Assembly (NCBI RefSeq): GCF_002916655.1
Contig: NZ_PPSM01000036.1
Span: 1-64,000, forward strand
Length of the DNA: 64,000 nt
Direction: 5' to 3'
Source: Novosphingobium sp. HII-3
GTDB lineage: Bacteria > Pseudomonadota > Alphaproteobacteria > Sphingomonadales > Sphingomonadaceae
Of the stretch, positions 27,992 to 37,259 are shown in pieces (the first letter of the stretch is position 1; every line of letters begins with the position of its first letter). The position numbers and the translations under genes were made by a program. The notes under the pieces were generated by a model that was given only the letters and a program-made list of their open reading frames with translations, was not told the DNA's origin and did no database searches.

Positions 27992-28981
27992 ATGACAGAC
28001 TCCACGAACAAGACCGAGAACCGCGACGCCACCGTGCTGGCTGCTCCCGACATTGAACTCGACGTTCGAGAAACGTTCGGGATCGACATCGACATGAAGG
28101 TGCCCGCCTTCTCCGTCGCCGACGAGCGCGTGCCGGATCTTGATGAAACCTACGTCTTCGATCCGGACACCACTCTGGCGATCCTGGCGGGTTTCGCTTA
28201 CAATCGTCGTGTGATGGTGCAGGGCTATCACGGCACGGGTAAGTCGACGCACATCGAACAGGTTGCCGCGCGCCTGAAATGGCCGTGCATTCGCATCAAC
28301 CTCGATGCGCACATCAGCCGCATCGACCTGATCGGGCGCGATGCGATCGTCCTGCGCAATGGAATGCAGGTCACGGAATTCCGGGAAGGCCTGCTTCCCT
28401 GGGCACTTCAGCATCCGGTCGCTCTCGTCTTCGACGAATACGACGCGGGCCGTCCCGACGTCATGTTCGTGATCCAGCGAATCCTGGAAACCGAAGGCAA
28501 GCTGACGCTTCTGGACCAGAACCGCGTTATCCGGCCGGACAGGCACTTCCGCCTGTTCGCCACGGCCAACACGGTCGGCCTGGGCGATACGTCCGGGCTC
28601 TACCACGGCACGCAGCAGATCAACCAGGGCCAGATGGATCGCTGGAATCTCGTGGTTGCCTTGAACTACCTGCCGGCTGACACCGAGACCGGGATCGTCG
28701 CGGCCAAGGTGCCGCAGATCAGCCGCGACGTCATCAGCAACATGGTGAAGGTGGCGGATTTCTCCCGCCAGGGTTTCATGACGGGCGACATCTCCACGGT
28801 CATGAGCCCCCGCACCGTCATCACCTGGGCGCAGAACGCGGCGATCTTCAACGACGTCGGTTTCGCGTTCCGGCTTTCGTTCCTCAACAAGTGCGATGAG
28901 ACGGAGCGCATGCTGGTCGCCGAATATTACCAGCGCGTGTTCGGCCAGGACCTGCCGGAAAGCGTCGTCGCTAAGGCCTGA
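27992..28981 (+). CDS. cobS: Cobaltochelatase CobS subunit (AAA+ ATPase)
   Basis: 329 residues. CobS is the AAA+ subunit of the aerobic cobaltochelatase CobN-CobS-CobT. Motifs are the N-terminal [23 protein letters not shown], Walker [22 protein letters not shown], Walker [15 protein letters not shown] and sensor 1 [10 protein letters not shown]. It is full length. No cobT or cobN follows; the gene ends in a terminator facing truA. CobS-CobT pairs also occur in genomes without de novo cobalamin synthesis. Its role here, in vitamin B12 synthesis or as a general MoxR-like chaperone, is not decidable from the window. Confidence 0.93.
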   Translation: MTDSTNKTENRDATVLAAPDIELDVRETFGIDIDMKVPAFSVADERVPDLDETYVFDPDTTLAILAGFAYNRRVMVQGYHGTGKSTHIEQVAARLKWPCIRINLDAHISRIDLIGRDAIVLRNGMQVTEFREGLLPWALQHPVALVFDEYDAGRPDVMFVIQRILETEGKLTLLDQNRVIRPDRHFRLFATANTVGLGDTSGLYHGTQQINQGQMDRWNLVVALNYLPADTETGIVAAKVPQISRDVISNMVKVADFSRQGFMTGDISTVMSPRTVITWAQNAAIFNDVGFAFRLSFLNKCDETERMLVAEYYQRVFGQDLPESVVAKA

Positions 28982-29005
28982 CGGCAACCTTCCGGGAACG
29001 TGCAG

Positions 29006-29041
29006 GCGCGCCCGTCTTCCGAACGGGCGCGCTTCGCCTTT
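29006..29041 (+). terminator. Intrinsic terminator after cobS
   Basis: GCGCGCCCGT (29006-29015), a 7-base loop, and ACGGGCGCGC (29023-29032) form a perfect 10-bp GC stem followed by TTCGCCTTTT. It ends just before the truA stop at 29042 and so separates the convergent genes. Confidence 0.7.
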
Positions 29042-29794
29042 TCAGGGCCGGTCTTCCGGATAGGTCGCGCGGACGAAGTACAGCCCGTCAGGTGGAGCGT
29101 TCAAGCCGAGCGTCTGCCGGTCCCTTGCCGCAAGTGCCTCGGCAACCTGCTCCTCCCGCCAGCGTCCCATCCCGACAAGCGCAAGGCACCCGACCATCGA
29201 ACGCACCTGATGGTGCAGGAAGCTGCGGGCTTCGGCTTCGATCAGCACCATGTCACCCTCCCGTCTGACGGCGAGCCGATCCAGCGTCTTCAGAGGCGAG
29301 GCTGACTGGCAATGAACGGACCGGAAAGTCGTAAAGTCGTGGCGGCCGACGAGCGCCTGCGCGGACCGGTGCATGGCCCGCGCGTCCAGCGGCTTGGCCA
29401 CTTGCCATGCTTTGCCCCGCTCCAGCGTAAGCGGAGCACGCCGATTGGCGATGCGATAGATATAAGCTCGACCCGTGCAGGAAAAGCGGGCGTGCCAATC
29501 GTCCGGCACGACCTCGCAGGCCAGCACCGCCACCGGTGCCGGACGCAGCCGTGCGTTTAGCGCCTCCATCAGTCGAAACGCGTCGAATGGCTTCGCGACG
29601 TCGAGGTGCGCTCGCATTCCCAGGCCGTGAACGCCTGCATCGGTCCGGCCTGCGGCATGCATCACGGTACGCTCCCCCGTGACGGTGAAAGCCGCATCCT
29701 CGATGGCCTGCTGAATGGAGGGGCCGTGAGCCTGACGCTGCAGCCCCATGAAGGGGCCGCCGTCAAATTCGATGGTAAGCGCATAGCGGGTCAT
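29042..29794 (-). CDS. truA: tRNA pseudouridine synthase A
   Basis: 250 residues from ATG 29794; the open frame extends to 30175 opposite the neighbouring cupin gene but the extra part is a shadow. Makes pseudouridine at positions 38-40 of tRNA anticodon arms. [21 protein letters not shown] starts the enzyme, [14 protein letters not shown] holds the catalytic Asp, and [23 protein letters not shown] is the C-terminal family signature. It faces away from the plus-strand cupin gene with 104 bases between starts. Confidence 0.95.
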   Translation of the reverse strand: MTRYALTIEFDGGPFMGLQRQAHGPSIQQAIEDAAFTVTGERTVMHAAGRTDAGVHGLGMRAHLDVAKPFDAFRLMEALNARLRPAPVAVLACEVVPDDWHARFSCTGRAYIYRIANRRAPLTLERGKAWQVAKPLDARAMHRSAQALVGRHDFTTFRSVHCQSASPLKTLDRLAVRREGDMVLIEAEARSFLHHQVRSMVGCLALVGMGRWREEQVAEALAARDRQTLGLNAPPDGLYFVRATYPEDRP

Positions 29795-29898
29795 TTCGCC
29801 ACGCCGATACAGGACGCTTGCCCGGACGCAAAGGCCTTCGAAGGGTTGGCGAGCGCAAGGCGCACTGGCACCATCGCGCGAACGGGAAAGGATCTGAC

Positions 29899-30423
29899 AT
29901 GACCGACAGCCAGGACCCACCATTCGCAATTTACCGCGGAGCGGACGCGCCGACGCTCGAAGAATGCGGCTGCATGACGTATGAGGGAGAGACTCCCAAC
30001 CTCGTGCAGATACAGCCGAAATTGGCCGAAGCCATGCAGGTCCGGGGGGAGTACGCGGACGTGCCGTATCGCCGCGAAGGCATGAGCCTTGCGCGGCTCT
30101 GGGTGAAAAGCGGCTTTCCGCTGCCTCTGCATTCGCACGATTGCGACTGTCTCTACTACATCGTCGCAGGCTCAATCCGGATGGGCACCGAAACGCTGAG
30201 TGCCGGCGATGGCTTCTTCGTGGCTGCGGAGGTGCCCTATTCCTATACGGCCGGGCCTGAGGGCGCGGAGGTGCTGGAGTTTCGTGGGACTGACCGTTTC
30301 AACATCCGGGTCAGGGACAAGCCGGTTTCGGCGTGGGAGAAGACAGCTGCGGTACTGCGCGAAAGCCATTCCCGCTGGCGCGAGGAACAGCCTCCGGTGC
30401 GCAGAATGCCGCAGAAGCGCTGA
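29899..30423 (+). CDS. Cupin-domain protein of unknown function
   Basis: About 174 residues from ATG 29899, with an AAAGGA Shine-Dalgarno; upstream in-frame codons back to 29818 look non-coding. A single cupin barrel is visible: [21 protein letters not shown] (metal-binding His-x-His and Glu/Tyr region), [29 protein letters not shown]. The tail is polar and basic. I cannot name a substrate. It converges on fmt with 2 bases between the stop codons. Confidence 0.75.
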   Translation: MTDSQDPPFAIYRGADAPTLEECGCMTYEGETPNLVQIQPKLAEAMQVRGEYADVPYRREGMSLARLWVKSGFPLPLHSHDCDCLYYIVAGSIRMGTETLSAGDGFFVAAEVPYSYTAGPEGAEVLEFRGTDRFNIRVRDKPVSAWEKTAAVLRESHSRWREEQPPVRRMPQKR

Positions 30424-30425
30424 GT

Positions 30426-31334
30426 TCAACCAAGTTTCGTGCCGGCGGGGATCGGCTTGCCACGAAGAAGGTCGGCCGCGTCCATGGCAGGCTTGCCGGC
30501 GCGCTGGATGCGCCTGATCTGTATGGCGCCCGTGCCGCATCCGACCGTCAGCCGATCGTCGAGCGTGCTTCCAGGCGCACCTTCGAGATCGGTCACGTCG
30601 GCCGCCAACACTTTGTAACGTTCACCGTCCAGTTCGAAGAAGGCCCCGGGGGCGGGAGCAAAGGCCCGGACTTGACGCTCCACCGCGACGGCAGGCTGCG
30701 CGAAGTCCAGGCGCGCCTCGGCCTTGTCGATCTTTCGTGCGTAGGTGACACCGTCTTCGGGTTGCGCCACCGGTCGATGGACGGCAAGGTCGCGCAGGGT
30801 GCCGATCAGCAGCTGGGCCCCTTTCTCCGCCAGTTCAGCGGTCAGTTCGCCTGCCGTCTTTCGCTCGACCGTGGTCCGCAGGGTAGCCAGCATCGGACCG
30901 GTGTCCAGGCCCGCTTCCATCTGCATGATGGTGATTCCCGTCGTAGGATCTCCGGCAAGGATCGCCCGCTGAATCGGCGCCGCGCCCCGCCAGCGGGGCA
31001 GGATCGAGGCGTGAATGTTCAGACAGCCCAGGCGCGGCGCGTTCAGGACGGATTGTGGCAGGATGAGGCCATAAGCGGCGACGACGGCGATATCCGCTTC
31101 AAGAGCGCTGAAGGCCGCCTGCTCCTCCGCCGGTTTGAGCGAGACGGGGTGGCGTACGGCTATACCACGGGCTTCCGCCTCCCTCTGCACGGCCGAGGGT
31201 GTCAGCTCCTTTCCGCGGCGGCCGCCCGGCCGGGGTGGCTGGGTGTAGACCGCCACCACTTGGTGCCCTGCCTCGATCAGTGCGACGAGTGCCGGCACGG
31301 CGAAATCGGGTGTCCCCATGAAGATGACGCGCAT
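30426..31334 (-). CDS. fmt: Methionyl-tRNA formyltransferase
   Basis: 302 residues from ATG 31334; the frame is open further, to 31841, only as an antisense shadow of recR. Formylates initiator Met-tRNA using 10-formyl-tetrahydrofolate. MRVIFMGTPDFAVPALVAL starts the N-domain, ILPRWRGAAPIQRAILAG is the formyl-transfer signature, and MEAGLDTGPML and the OB-fold C-domain (PGAFFELDGERYKVLAADV) follow. It is divergent from recR, with 73 bases between starts. fmt and def often adjoin; here they flank recR in opposite directions. Confidence 0.97.
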   Translation of the reverse strand: MRVIFMGTPDFAVPALVALIEAGHQVVAVYTQPPRPGGRRGKELTPSAVQREAEARGIAVRHPVSLKPAEEQAAFSALEADIAVVAAYGLILPQSVLNAPRLGCLNIHASILPRWRGAAPIQRAILAGDPTTGITIMQMEAGLDTGPMLATLRTTVERKTAGELTAELAEKGAQLLIGTLRDLAVHRPVAQPEDGVTYARKIDKAEARLDFAQPAVAVERQVRAFAPAPGAFFELDGERYKVLAADVTDLEGAPGSTLDDRLTVGCGTGAIQIRRIQRAGKPAMDAADLLRGKPIPAGTKLG

Positions 31335-31407
31335 GATGTGGGGAACTCCAGGCAAGTGTAGGTGAGCGGGGTTTCTAACGGCTGGCGCAGGCCCTATCTG
31401 CGGAACC

Positions 31408-32004
31408 ATGGCATCGCAAGAGATCGAGACGCTGACCGCCGCACTGTCACGCCTGCCCGGCCTTGGCCCGCGCTCGGCGAGGCGCGCCGTCCTTTGGCTT
31501 ATCAAGCGGCGGGAAACTGCCCTTGTCCAACTGCTGGACGCGCTCGGCGCCGTGCGCGAAGCGCTTGTGGAATGCCGCACCTGCGGCAATGTGGATACCA
31601 CGGATCCCTGCGGCATCTGTGCGGACGTTCGCCGCGACGCCCGCTCGATCTGCGTGGTCGAAGAGGTGGCGGATCTTTGGGCGCTCGATAGGGCGCGTCT
31701 TTTTACGGGCAAGTACCACGTCCTTGGTGGGCGGCTTTCGGCGCTGGATGGCATCCGCCCTGAGGATCTCGCGATCGACACACTGCTCGCGCGAGTGAGC
31801 CAGGGGAAAGTCGACGAAGTGCTGTTGGCCATGAACGCCACGCTGGAAGGCCAGACGACCGCCCACTACCTGGCCGAGCGCCTGGAAGGGTTCCCGGTCA
31901 GGGTTACTCAACTCGCGCACGGCCTGCCAGTCGGAGGTGAACTGGATTACCTTGACGAAGGCACCCTTGCCCAGGCCATCCGGGCGCGGCGGCCGGTAGC
32001 ATGA
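31408..32004 (+). CDS. recR: Recombination protein RecR
   Basis: 198 residues. Part of the RecFOR pathway that loads RecA on gapped DNA. The N-terminal HhH ([20 protein letters not shown]), the C4 zinc finger ([16 protein letters not shown]), the Toprim domain ([30 protein letters not shown]) and the C-terminal [22 protein letters not shown] are all present and full length. It precedes def by 60 bases. Confidence 0.97.
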   Translation: MASQEIETLTAALSRLPGLGPRSARRAVLWLIKRRETALVQLLDALGAVREALVECRTCGNVDTTDPCGICADVRRDARSICVVEEVADLWALDRARLFTGKYHVLGGRLSALDGIRPEDLAIDTLLARVSQGKVDEVLLAMNATLEGQTTAHYLAERLEGFPVRVTQLAHGLPVGGELDYLDEGTLAQAIRARRPVA

Positions 32005-32064
32005 TCCGATAAGTCCTTCCGGCGCATCCTTGCGAAAAGGGGCGGTCGGGATTATCTGGCGCCC

Positions 32065-32634
32065 ATGGCTATTCGCGAAATCCTCGAAGTTCCCGACCCG
32101 CGCCTCAAGCAGGTGTCCGTTCCCGTCGAAAAGTTCGACGACGAGCTCAAGACGCTCGTCGGAGACATGTTCGAGACGATGTACGACGCTCCCGGTATTG
32201 GCCTGGCTGCCATTCAGGTCGGCGTGCCTTTGCGCGTGCTGGTGATCGACCTCCAGCCGGAGGATGAGGATGCCGAGCCGGAGGTTTGCACCGCGCATGG
32301 TGGGCATCACCACACCCATCGGCCGACTCGGAAGGAGCCCCGGATCTTCATCAATCCGGAAATCCTCGATCCTTCGGAAGACCATACGGTCTACCAGGAG
32401 GGCTGTCTGTCCGTCCCCGAGATCTACGCCGATGTGGAGCGCCCGACGCGGATCCGCGCACGCTGGCAGGATCTTGATGGCAAGACGCACGAGGAAGAGA
32501 TGGAGGGCCTGCTGGCGATCTGTCTGCAGCACGAGATGGATCATCTCGAAGGCATCCTGTTCATCGATCATCTCTCGCGTTTGAAGCGGCAGATGGCGCT
32601 GAAGAAGCTGGAAAAGCTGCGCAAGGTGGCCTGA
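32065..32634 (+). CDS. def: Peptide deformylase
   Basis: 189 residues. Removes the N-formyl group from new proteins, a metal hydrolase using Fe2+ or Zn2+. The three conserved motifs are present: [20 protein letters not shown] (metal Cys) and QHEMDHLEG (HExxH with two metal His). An insertion around residues 68-92 ([20 protein letters not shown]) is His- and acid-rich and is longer than in E. coli Def. Such a loop is seen in some alphaproteobacterial Def proteins. Confidence 0.97.
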   Translation: MAIREILEVPDPRLKQVSVPVEKFDDELKTLVGDMFETMYDAPGIGLAAIQVGVPLRVLVIDLQPEDEDAEPEVCTAHGGHHHTHRPTRKEPRIFINPEILDPSEDHTVYQEGCLSVPEIYADVERPTRIRARWQDLDGKTHEEEMEGLLAICLQHEMDHLEGILFIDHLSRLKRQMALKKLEKLRKVA

Positions 32635-32706
32635 GCCCGCGAATAATTCGCGACTGATCGCGAAGGCGCTCTGGCGTTCTTGAAATGTTCCGGTTAGGCT
32701 GGAATC

Positions 32707-34248
32707 ATGGACGCTCTTCTGATCTCGATTTTCGCGCTCGTCATTGGCCTTGTCTGCGGCTGGTTCGCCGGCGCCCGGCCCGCTGCACAATGGCGAGCGC
32801 AGGCGGCTTCGCGAGAGCGCGAGGCACGGGAAAGTGACGCGAAGTATCTTCGTGCCTTCGCCGAAGTCGAGGCGCTGAGGGAGCGTGCGGCCAGGGTCGA
32901 CGCCTTGGAGCAGACGCTGGAGCGCGTTCGCCGCGAGCATGAAGCCGCGGCCGAACGGCTGCGGCACGAAGGCGCCTGCGCCGTGGAGCGCACTCGCACC
33001 GACCTTACGGACCTGCTGAACAGGGCCCGTGTCGAGCACGCGGGGCGCATTGACGGCCTGCTGCGCGAACAGCGGGCCCTGTCGGACGAACTCGCCACGC
33101 TTCGGGAAAAGTCGGCAAACTTCGACGAGCAGAAGCGTCTTTTGGTGGAAGCACAGGAAGGGCTGCGCAAGGAGTTCGAAAATGCAGGCGCGAAGGTGCT
33201 TGCAGGCGCGCAAGAGGCTTTCCTGCGGAGCGCCAGCGAACGGTTCGCGCAAAGCGAGAAAACAAGTGCGGAGCGCATTAGCGCTATTCTGGCACCGGTC
33301 GGGCAGCGTCTGAAAAGCTATGAGGAACAGGTTTCGGCGCTTGAGGCGAAGCGTGTGGACGCTTTCGGGCAACTCACCGGCCAGATCGAAGCTTTACGTG
33401 TCGGCCAGGAGATGGTGCGCGCCGAGGCGGTGCGGTTGGGCAATTCCTTGCGCAATGCTCCCAAGGCTCGCGGCCGGTGGGGTGAGCAGCAACTGAAGAA
33501 CGTGCTCGAACAGTGCGGACTTACCGAGCACACGGATTTCGAGACCGAGCAATCGATCAACACCGAAGAGGGGCGCCTTCGTCCGGACGCCATCGTCAGG
33601 GTGCCGGGCAACAAGCAACTGGTGATCGACGCGAAGGTGTCGCTCAACGCCTACCAGGATGCGTTCGAGGCCGAGGACGAGGCTGCGCGCACGGCTTTCC
33701 TGACCCAGCACGCGACATCAATGCGCAATCACATTCAAGCTCTGGGCGCAAAGAGCTATCAGAGTCAGTTTGAGAATGCTCCGGATTACGTGATCATGTT
33801 CGTGCCCGGCGAACATTTCATCGCCGCCGCCCTTGATCACGATTCAGGGCTCTGGGACTTCGCATTCGACCGCAAGGTGCTTCTTGCCAGCCCAACCAAC
33901 TTGGTCGCGATCGCCCGAACCATCGCGCAGGTCTGGCAGCAGGAGGGGTTGGCACGGGAAGCACGAGAGATCGGAAAGCTCGGTTCGGACCTCTACGACA
34001 GCCTTGCCAAGACGCAGGAGGATCTCGGTAAGGTGGGCGTGCATCTTGGTCGCGCGGTCAACAGCTTCAACGACTTCGCGCGCACCTACGAAACCAACGT
34101 GATGAGCCGCGGCCGACGCCTCGGTGAAAAGCACATCAAGATCGGCAAGCGTACAATTTCGGATGATGTCGCTTCGATCGAAGTGTCACCGCGTTTCGCG
34201 GACGCACCACGGCAGATCGAAGGCGTTACGGCGGAAGATGTCGGCTGA
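32707..34248 (+). CDS. rmuC: DNA recombination protein RmuC
   Basis: 513 residues. An N-terminal membrane helix (LLISIFALVIGLVCGWFAG), then a long coiled coil (residues about 35-190), then the RmuC nuclease-like domain: RGRWGEQQLKNVLEQCGL, RPDAIVRVPGNKQLVIDAKVSLNAY, ENAPDYVIMFVPGEHFIAAAL and LGKVGVHLGRAVNSFNDFARTYE. RmuC limits inversions between short inverted repeats in E. coli. It follows def by 72 bases. Confidence 0.95.
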   Translation: MDALLISIFALVIGLVCGWFAGARPAAQWRAQAASREREARESDAKYLRAFAEVEALRERAARVDALEQTLERVRREHEAAAERLRHEGACAVERTRTDLTDLLNRARVEHAGRIDGLLREQRALSDELATLREKSANFDEQKRLLVEAQEGLRKEFENAGAKVLAGAQEAFLRSASERFAQSEKTSAERISAILAPVGQRLKSYEEQVSALEAKRVDAFGQLTGQIEALRVGQEMVRAEAVRLGNSLRNAPKARGRWGEQQLKNVLEQCGLTEHTDFETEQSINTEEGRLRPDAIVRVPGNKQLVIDAKVSLNAYQDAFEAEDEAARTAFLTQHATSMRNHIQALGAKSYQSQFENAPDYVIMFVPGEHFIAAALDHDSGLWDFAFDRKVLLASPTNLVAIARTIAQVWQQEGLAREAREIGKLGSDLYDSLAKTQEDLGKVGVHLGRAVNSFNDFARTYETNVMSRGRRLGEKHIKIGKRTISDDVASIEVSPRFADAPRQIEGVTAEDVG

Positions 34249-34256
34249 TCGTGTGG

Positions 34257-34679
34257 TCAGTCGACACGCACCAGTTCAGCTGTATGTCCGCTGGAGCGGA
34301 GGACGATCCGGCTACCTTCTGCGGTGACTGTGGGTGCCGCGACCAGCAGGGCGCCCAACGCATTGCCCTGCTCCCAGGAAGTCTTTGAACAGGGCGCGTC
34401 GCTTTGTGCAAACGGGCCGGCCAGCAGGCGATTCTGCTCCAGGCGCCAAGGCCCTTCGAACCGATTGCAGCCCGCATGGACCACGATGTCCGGGCCTTCG
34501 AAGGAAAGCCGCGCCGCCTTCGAGGCGGGACGCTCCCCATCTATGCGTACAAAATGCCAGGTTCCGCTCGCCAGGGATTCGGACGCGGGGCCGCGATGGC
34601 TGCTGATGGAATGCTCGCCAGTGTCCGAGCACCCAGTTGCGAGCAGGGCCCAAAGGAGGAGAGGGGCGAGTCGTTGCAT
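34257..34679 (-). CDS. META-domain-like (HslJ-type) lipoprotein
   Basis: 140 residues. A lipoprotein signal ends LLATGCSD, with Cys17. The body (TWHFVRIDGERPASKAARLSFEGPDIVVHAGCNRFEGPW...) shows the META-domain pattern: Trp-x-Leu/Phe opening strand, Gly-Cys-Asn-Arg/F turn, then SQSDAPCSK-like spacing to a second Cys. META proteins are small envelope proteins linked to heat or novobiocin stress in HslJ; the function here is unknown. It converges on rmuC with 8 bases between stops. Confidence 0.7.
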   Translation of the reverse strand: MQRLAPLLLWALLATGCSDTGEHSISSHRGPASESLASGTWHFVRIDGERPASKAARLSFEGPDIVVHAGCNRFEGPWRLEQNRLLAGPFAQSDAPCSKTSWEQGNALGALLVAAPTVTAEGSRIVLRSSGHTAELVRVD

Positions 34680-34726
34680 GACTTCCCGCCCATAGACGCT
34701 GCCGGCTGAGGGGTGGATGAACGGGA

Positions 34727-35560
34727 CTAAGCTGGGCGCAAGTGCGCCAGAGCCTCGTAGGCAAGGACTGCGCCTGCGACGGCGGCATTGAGGCTGTCGG
34801 CACGACCAAGCATCGGTATCGTGACGCGAAGGTCGCAGGCTTCTTCGTAGGCGCTCGGCAAGCCCTGTGACTCGTTCCCGACCATGAGGAAGCAGGGCGC
34901 GGTGTAGTGGGCCCGCCGGTAATCCGTAGGATCACGCAGCGACGCCGCAACAAGCTGGCCTGTGCCTTCACGTAGCCAGGCCTGGAACTCGTCCCATCGC
35001 GCCACGGCCAGGCGCTGCGTGAAGATCGCGCCCATGCTGGCGCGTACCGCCTCGACCGAAAAGGGATCGGCGCAGTCATCGAGGAGGATCAGACCTCCGG
35101 CGCCGACTGCATCCCCCGTCCGCAACATCGTGCCGAGGTTGCCCGGATCGCGCAGGGCTTGTGCAACAAGCCAGATCGGCGAGGCGGTCCGGTCCAGGTT
35201 GGACAGTCGGGTGTCGAACTCAGCGAAGACGCCGGCGACGGCCTGCGGATTGTCCTTGCCCGTCACTTTGGCAAGGATATCCACGTCCATCTCCACGATC
35301 TCGCCGCCGGCAGCTGCGACGGCCTGCTCAAGAGCATCAAGCAGGGGATGAGGATCGCGGCCGATCGCCATGACCAGCATTTCGGGAACGACACCACACT
35401 CTCGCGCGTCCGTCAGCAGACGCAGGCCTTCAGCCAGAAAGCGCCGTTCCCGCTTACGGTGCTTCTTGTCCCTCAGCGAACGGAGAAACTTGACCAAGGG
35501 ATTGGAGAAGCCGGTGATCGTGCGGCGCGTCGAGCCGTCCGGTGAAGGAAAACCGTTCAC
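34727..35560 (-). CDS. TrmH/SpoU-family RNA 2'-O-methyltransferase
   Basis: 277 residues. An N-terminal substrate-binding domain (NPLVKFLRSLRDKKHRKRERRFLAEGLRLL) precedes the SPOUT domain with its three motifs: ALRDPGNLGTMLRTGDAVG, FLMVGNESQGLP and DSLNAAVAGAVLAYEAL, which form the knot that binds S-adenosylmethionine. It methylates a ribose in tRNA or 23S rRNA; whether it is RlmB- or TrmH-type is unresolved. Its start overlaps the HPr stop by 4 bases (ATGA), placing it at the end of the chvI-to-HPr transcription direction. Confidence 0.92.
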   Translation of the reverse strand: MNGFPSPDGSTRRTITGFSNPLVKFLRSLRDKKHRKRERRFLAEGLRLLTDARECGVVPEMLVMAIGRDPHPLLDALEQAVAAAGGEIVEMDVDILAKVTGKDNPQAVAGVFAEFDTRLSNLDRTASPIWLVAQALRDPGNLGTMLRTGDAVGAGGLILLDDCADPFSVEAVRASMGAIFTQRLAVARWDEFQAWLREGTGQLVAASLRDPTDYRRAHYTAPCFLMVGNESQGLPSAYEEACDLRVTIPMLGRADSLNAAVAGAVLAYEALAHLRPA

Positions 35561-35835
35561 TCTTCGCCGAAGCCGTCACGCACGAGGGTGGTCAACGTCG
35601 AAAGAGCGTCATTGGCTCCATCGCCAGAGCAGGCGATCTCGATAGTATCGCCTTTGGCCGCACCGAGCATCATCAAGCCAAGGATGGACCCCCCGGCGGC
35701 GGACATGCCATCCTTGCTGACGGTTACGGAAACGGTCCCCGGCAGATCCGAGACATGACTCACGAATTTCGCGCTCGCCCGGGCATGAAGGCCGCGCTTG
35801 TTGACGATACGAACCGCTTCCCGGCAGTCAATCAT
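35557..35835 (-). CDS. ptsH: HPr-family phosphocarrier protein
   Basis: 92 residues. RGLHARASAKF holds the phosphoacceptor His at about residue 17, and GGSILGLMML holds the regulatory Ser that HprK phosphorylates. Only HPr, EIIA and HprK are present, with no sugar permease, so this is a regulatory (PTS-Ntr-like) system. Overlaps of 4 bases on each side (EIIA before, methyltransferase after) show tight coupling. Confidence 0.95.
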   Translation of the reverse strand: MIDCREAVRIVNKRGLHARASAKFVSHVSDLPGTVSVTVSKDGMSAAGGSILGLMMLGAAKGDTIEIACSGDGANDALSTLTTLVRDGFGEE

Positions 35836-36236
35836 GCATCCTGCCCCAGGTACTCACTGGCCACGGTGATATAGTTGCGGCCCGCATCGCGGGCGGCCGA
35901 GATCGCTTCGCGAACCGGCATGCAGCCCCGTGCTTTTGCCAGACGAATCAACATGGGTAGATTGATGCCCGCAATCACTTCGACCTTGCCGGCCTGCATG
36001 AGCGAAATGGCAAGATTGGACGGGGTCCCGCCGAACAGGTCGGTGAGGATGATGACGCCTTCGCCGCTATCGACCTTGAGGATGGCATCGGCAATTTCCG
36101 AGCGGCGGCGCTCCATATCGTCGTTCGGGCCAATGCATACAGTTTCCACGTCGGCTTGGTCACCGACGACGTGTTCCATCGCGTGTACAAACTCCTCGGC
36201 GAGATTGCCGTGAGTAACCAGAATCATACCGATCAT
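35832..36236 (-). CDS. PTS EIIA component, mannose-family fold (regulatory)
   Basis: 134 residues. MIGMILVTHGNLAEEFVHAME contains the active-site His at residue 9, and ILTDLFGGTPSNLAISLM is the ManX-type EIIA signature. In alphaproteobacteria such a protein accepts phosphate from HPr and acts in regulation; there is no IIB/IIC/IID here. It is 48 bases downstream of rapZ and 4 bases overlap with HPr. Confidence 0.95.
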   Translation of the reverse strand: MIGMILVTHGNLAEEFVHAMEHVVGDQADVETVCIGPNDDMERRRSEIADAILKVDSGEGVIILTDLFGGTPSNLAISLMQAGKVEVIAGINLPMLIRLAKARGCMPVREAISAARDAGRNYITVASEYLGQDA

Positions 36237-36284
36237 GCCGGGAATGCGCTCCGAAAATCCTGCGATCGCCCCCGGATCGTCTCT

Positions 36285-37214
36285 CTATTTCTCACGCCGG
36301 AGACCTCCTTCGAGAAGATCGGCCGCCCGCGAGCCCAGGTTGCGATGCAGCAATGTGGGCGAAAATCCTGCGTGACGCAAGGCCGCTGCAATCCGCTCAG
36401 CGGTGAATACGGAGCGGTGTCTCCCTCCGGTACAGCCAAACGCGACGTGCACATAGGCCTTGCCCTGCGTCTGATACCGAGGAAGCAGCATCAGGAGGAG
36501 ATCGCGAATGCGCGTGTAGGCCTCGTCCCAGGCGGGATCCTTCTGGATGTACGCGCCGACGGCCGGGTCCTGACCTGTTTGCGGACGCAACACCGGATCC
36601 CAGTGCGGATTGTCGAGGAAACGCATGTCAAACACGAGATCGGCGATCGGCGGCATCCCGCGGGAGAATCCGAAACTGGATACCGTGAGCGTGAGGGCAT
36701 CCGAAGTCCCGTCCGCGAAGCGTTCGCGCATGGCACGCTGCAGATCGTTCGTCGTGAAGTCGGTCGTGTCCAGCAAAAGGTCCGCCCAGCGCCGCAATGG
36801 GGCCAGCAATTCGCGCTCGGCGCGAATGCCGCTGCCGACCGGGCTTCCGGCGGCGAGGGCGTGGCGTCGGCGCGTTTCATTGTAGCGCCGTTCCAGTTCC
36901 TTGCTGGAGCAATCGAGGAAGAGCGTCGTCAGTTCGATGCCGCTTCTGTCGCCCAGAGCCTTTACCTGAGCGATGATCCGCTCGGGATCGAAGCCGCGCG
37001 TGCGCGAGTCAAACCCGATCGCGAGCGGAGTCTTGTCTCCGGCCGGGGTGCCTTCGACAAGGGCATCGAGCATGCGGATAGGGAAGTTGTCGACGATCTC
37101 CCAGCCGAGATCCTCGAGCACGCGCAAGGCAGTCGTCTTGCCGGCGCCCAACATACCGGTGACCAGCAGCACCCGCTGCCTTTCCCGCCGATCGTCTGCT
37201 TCGTTCCCCATCAC
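36285..37214 (-). CDS. rapZ: RNase adapter protein RapZ
   Basis: 309 residues. Walker A VTGMLGAGKTTALRVLEDLGWEIVDNFP and the C-terminal VAFGCTGGRHRSVFTAERIA are the RapZ/YvcJ signature. In E. coli RapZ binds GlmZ RNA and RNase E and monitors glucosamine-6-phosphate. In other bacteria the role is less clear. It sits between hprK and EIIA, 45 and 48 bases away, in the usual alphaproteobacterial order. The Cys near CTGGRHRS is conserved. Confidence 0.95.
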   Translation of the reverse strand: MMGNEADDRRERQRVLLVTGMLGAGKTTALRVLEDLGWEIVDNFPIRMLDALVEGTPAGDKTPLAIGFDSRTRGFDPERIIAQVKALGDRSGIELTTLFLDCSSKELERRYNETRRRHALAAGSPVGSGIRAERELLAPLRRWADLLLDTTDFTTNDLQRAMRERFADGTSDALTLTVSSFGFSRGMPPIADLVFDMRFLDNPHWDPVLRPQTGQDPAVGAYIQKDPAWDEAYTRIRDLLLMLLPRYQTQGKAYVHVAFGCTGGRHRSVFTAERIAAALRHAGFSPTLLHRNLGSRAADLLEGGLRREK

Positions 37215-37259
37215 TCTTATCTGCGCCTTGCCGTGCGGAAAGGAAAGGGGGGCAACGGC

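Noticed and set aside
29794-30175. N-terminal extension of truA and of the divergent cupin gene in the same interval
   Set aside because: The extra truA part is antisense to the cupin gene and lacks family similarity; the internal ATG at 29794 gives a typical TruA start.
31334-31841. Long N-terminal extension of fmt
   Set aside because: It is the antisense of recR; the ATG at 31334 begins exactly at MRVIFMGTPDF, as in the family.
31447-33372. A 641-codon minus-strand ORF opposite recR, def and rmuC
   Set aside because: It spans three well-supported genes on the other strand, which is not plausible.
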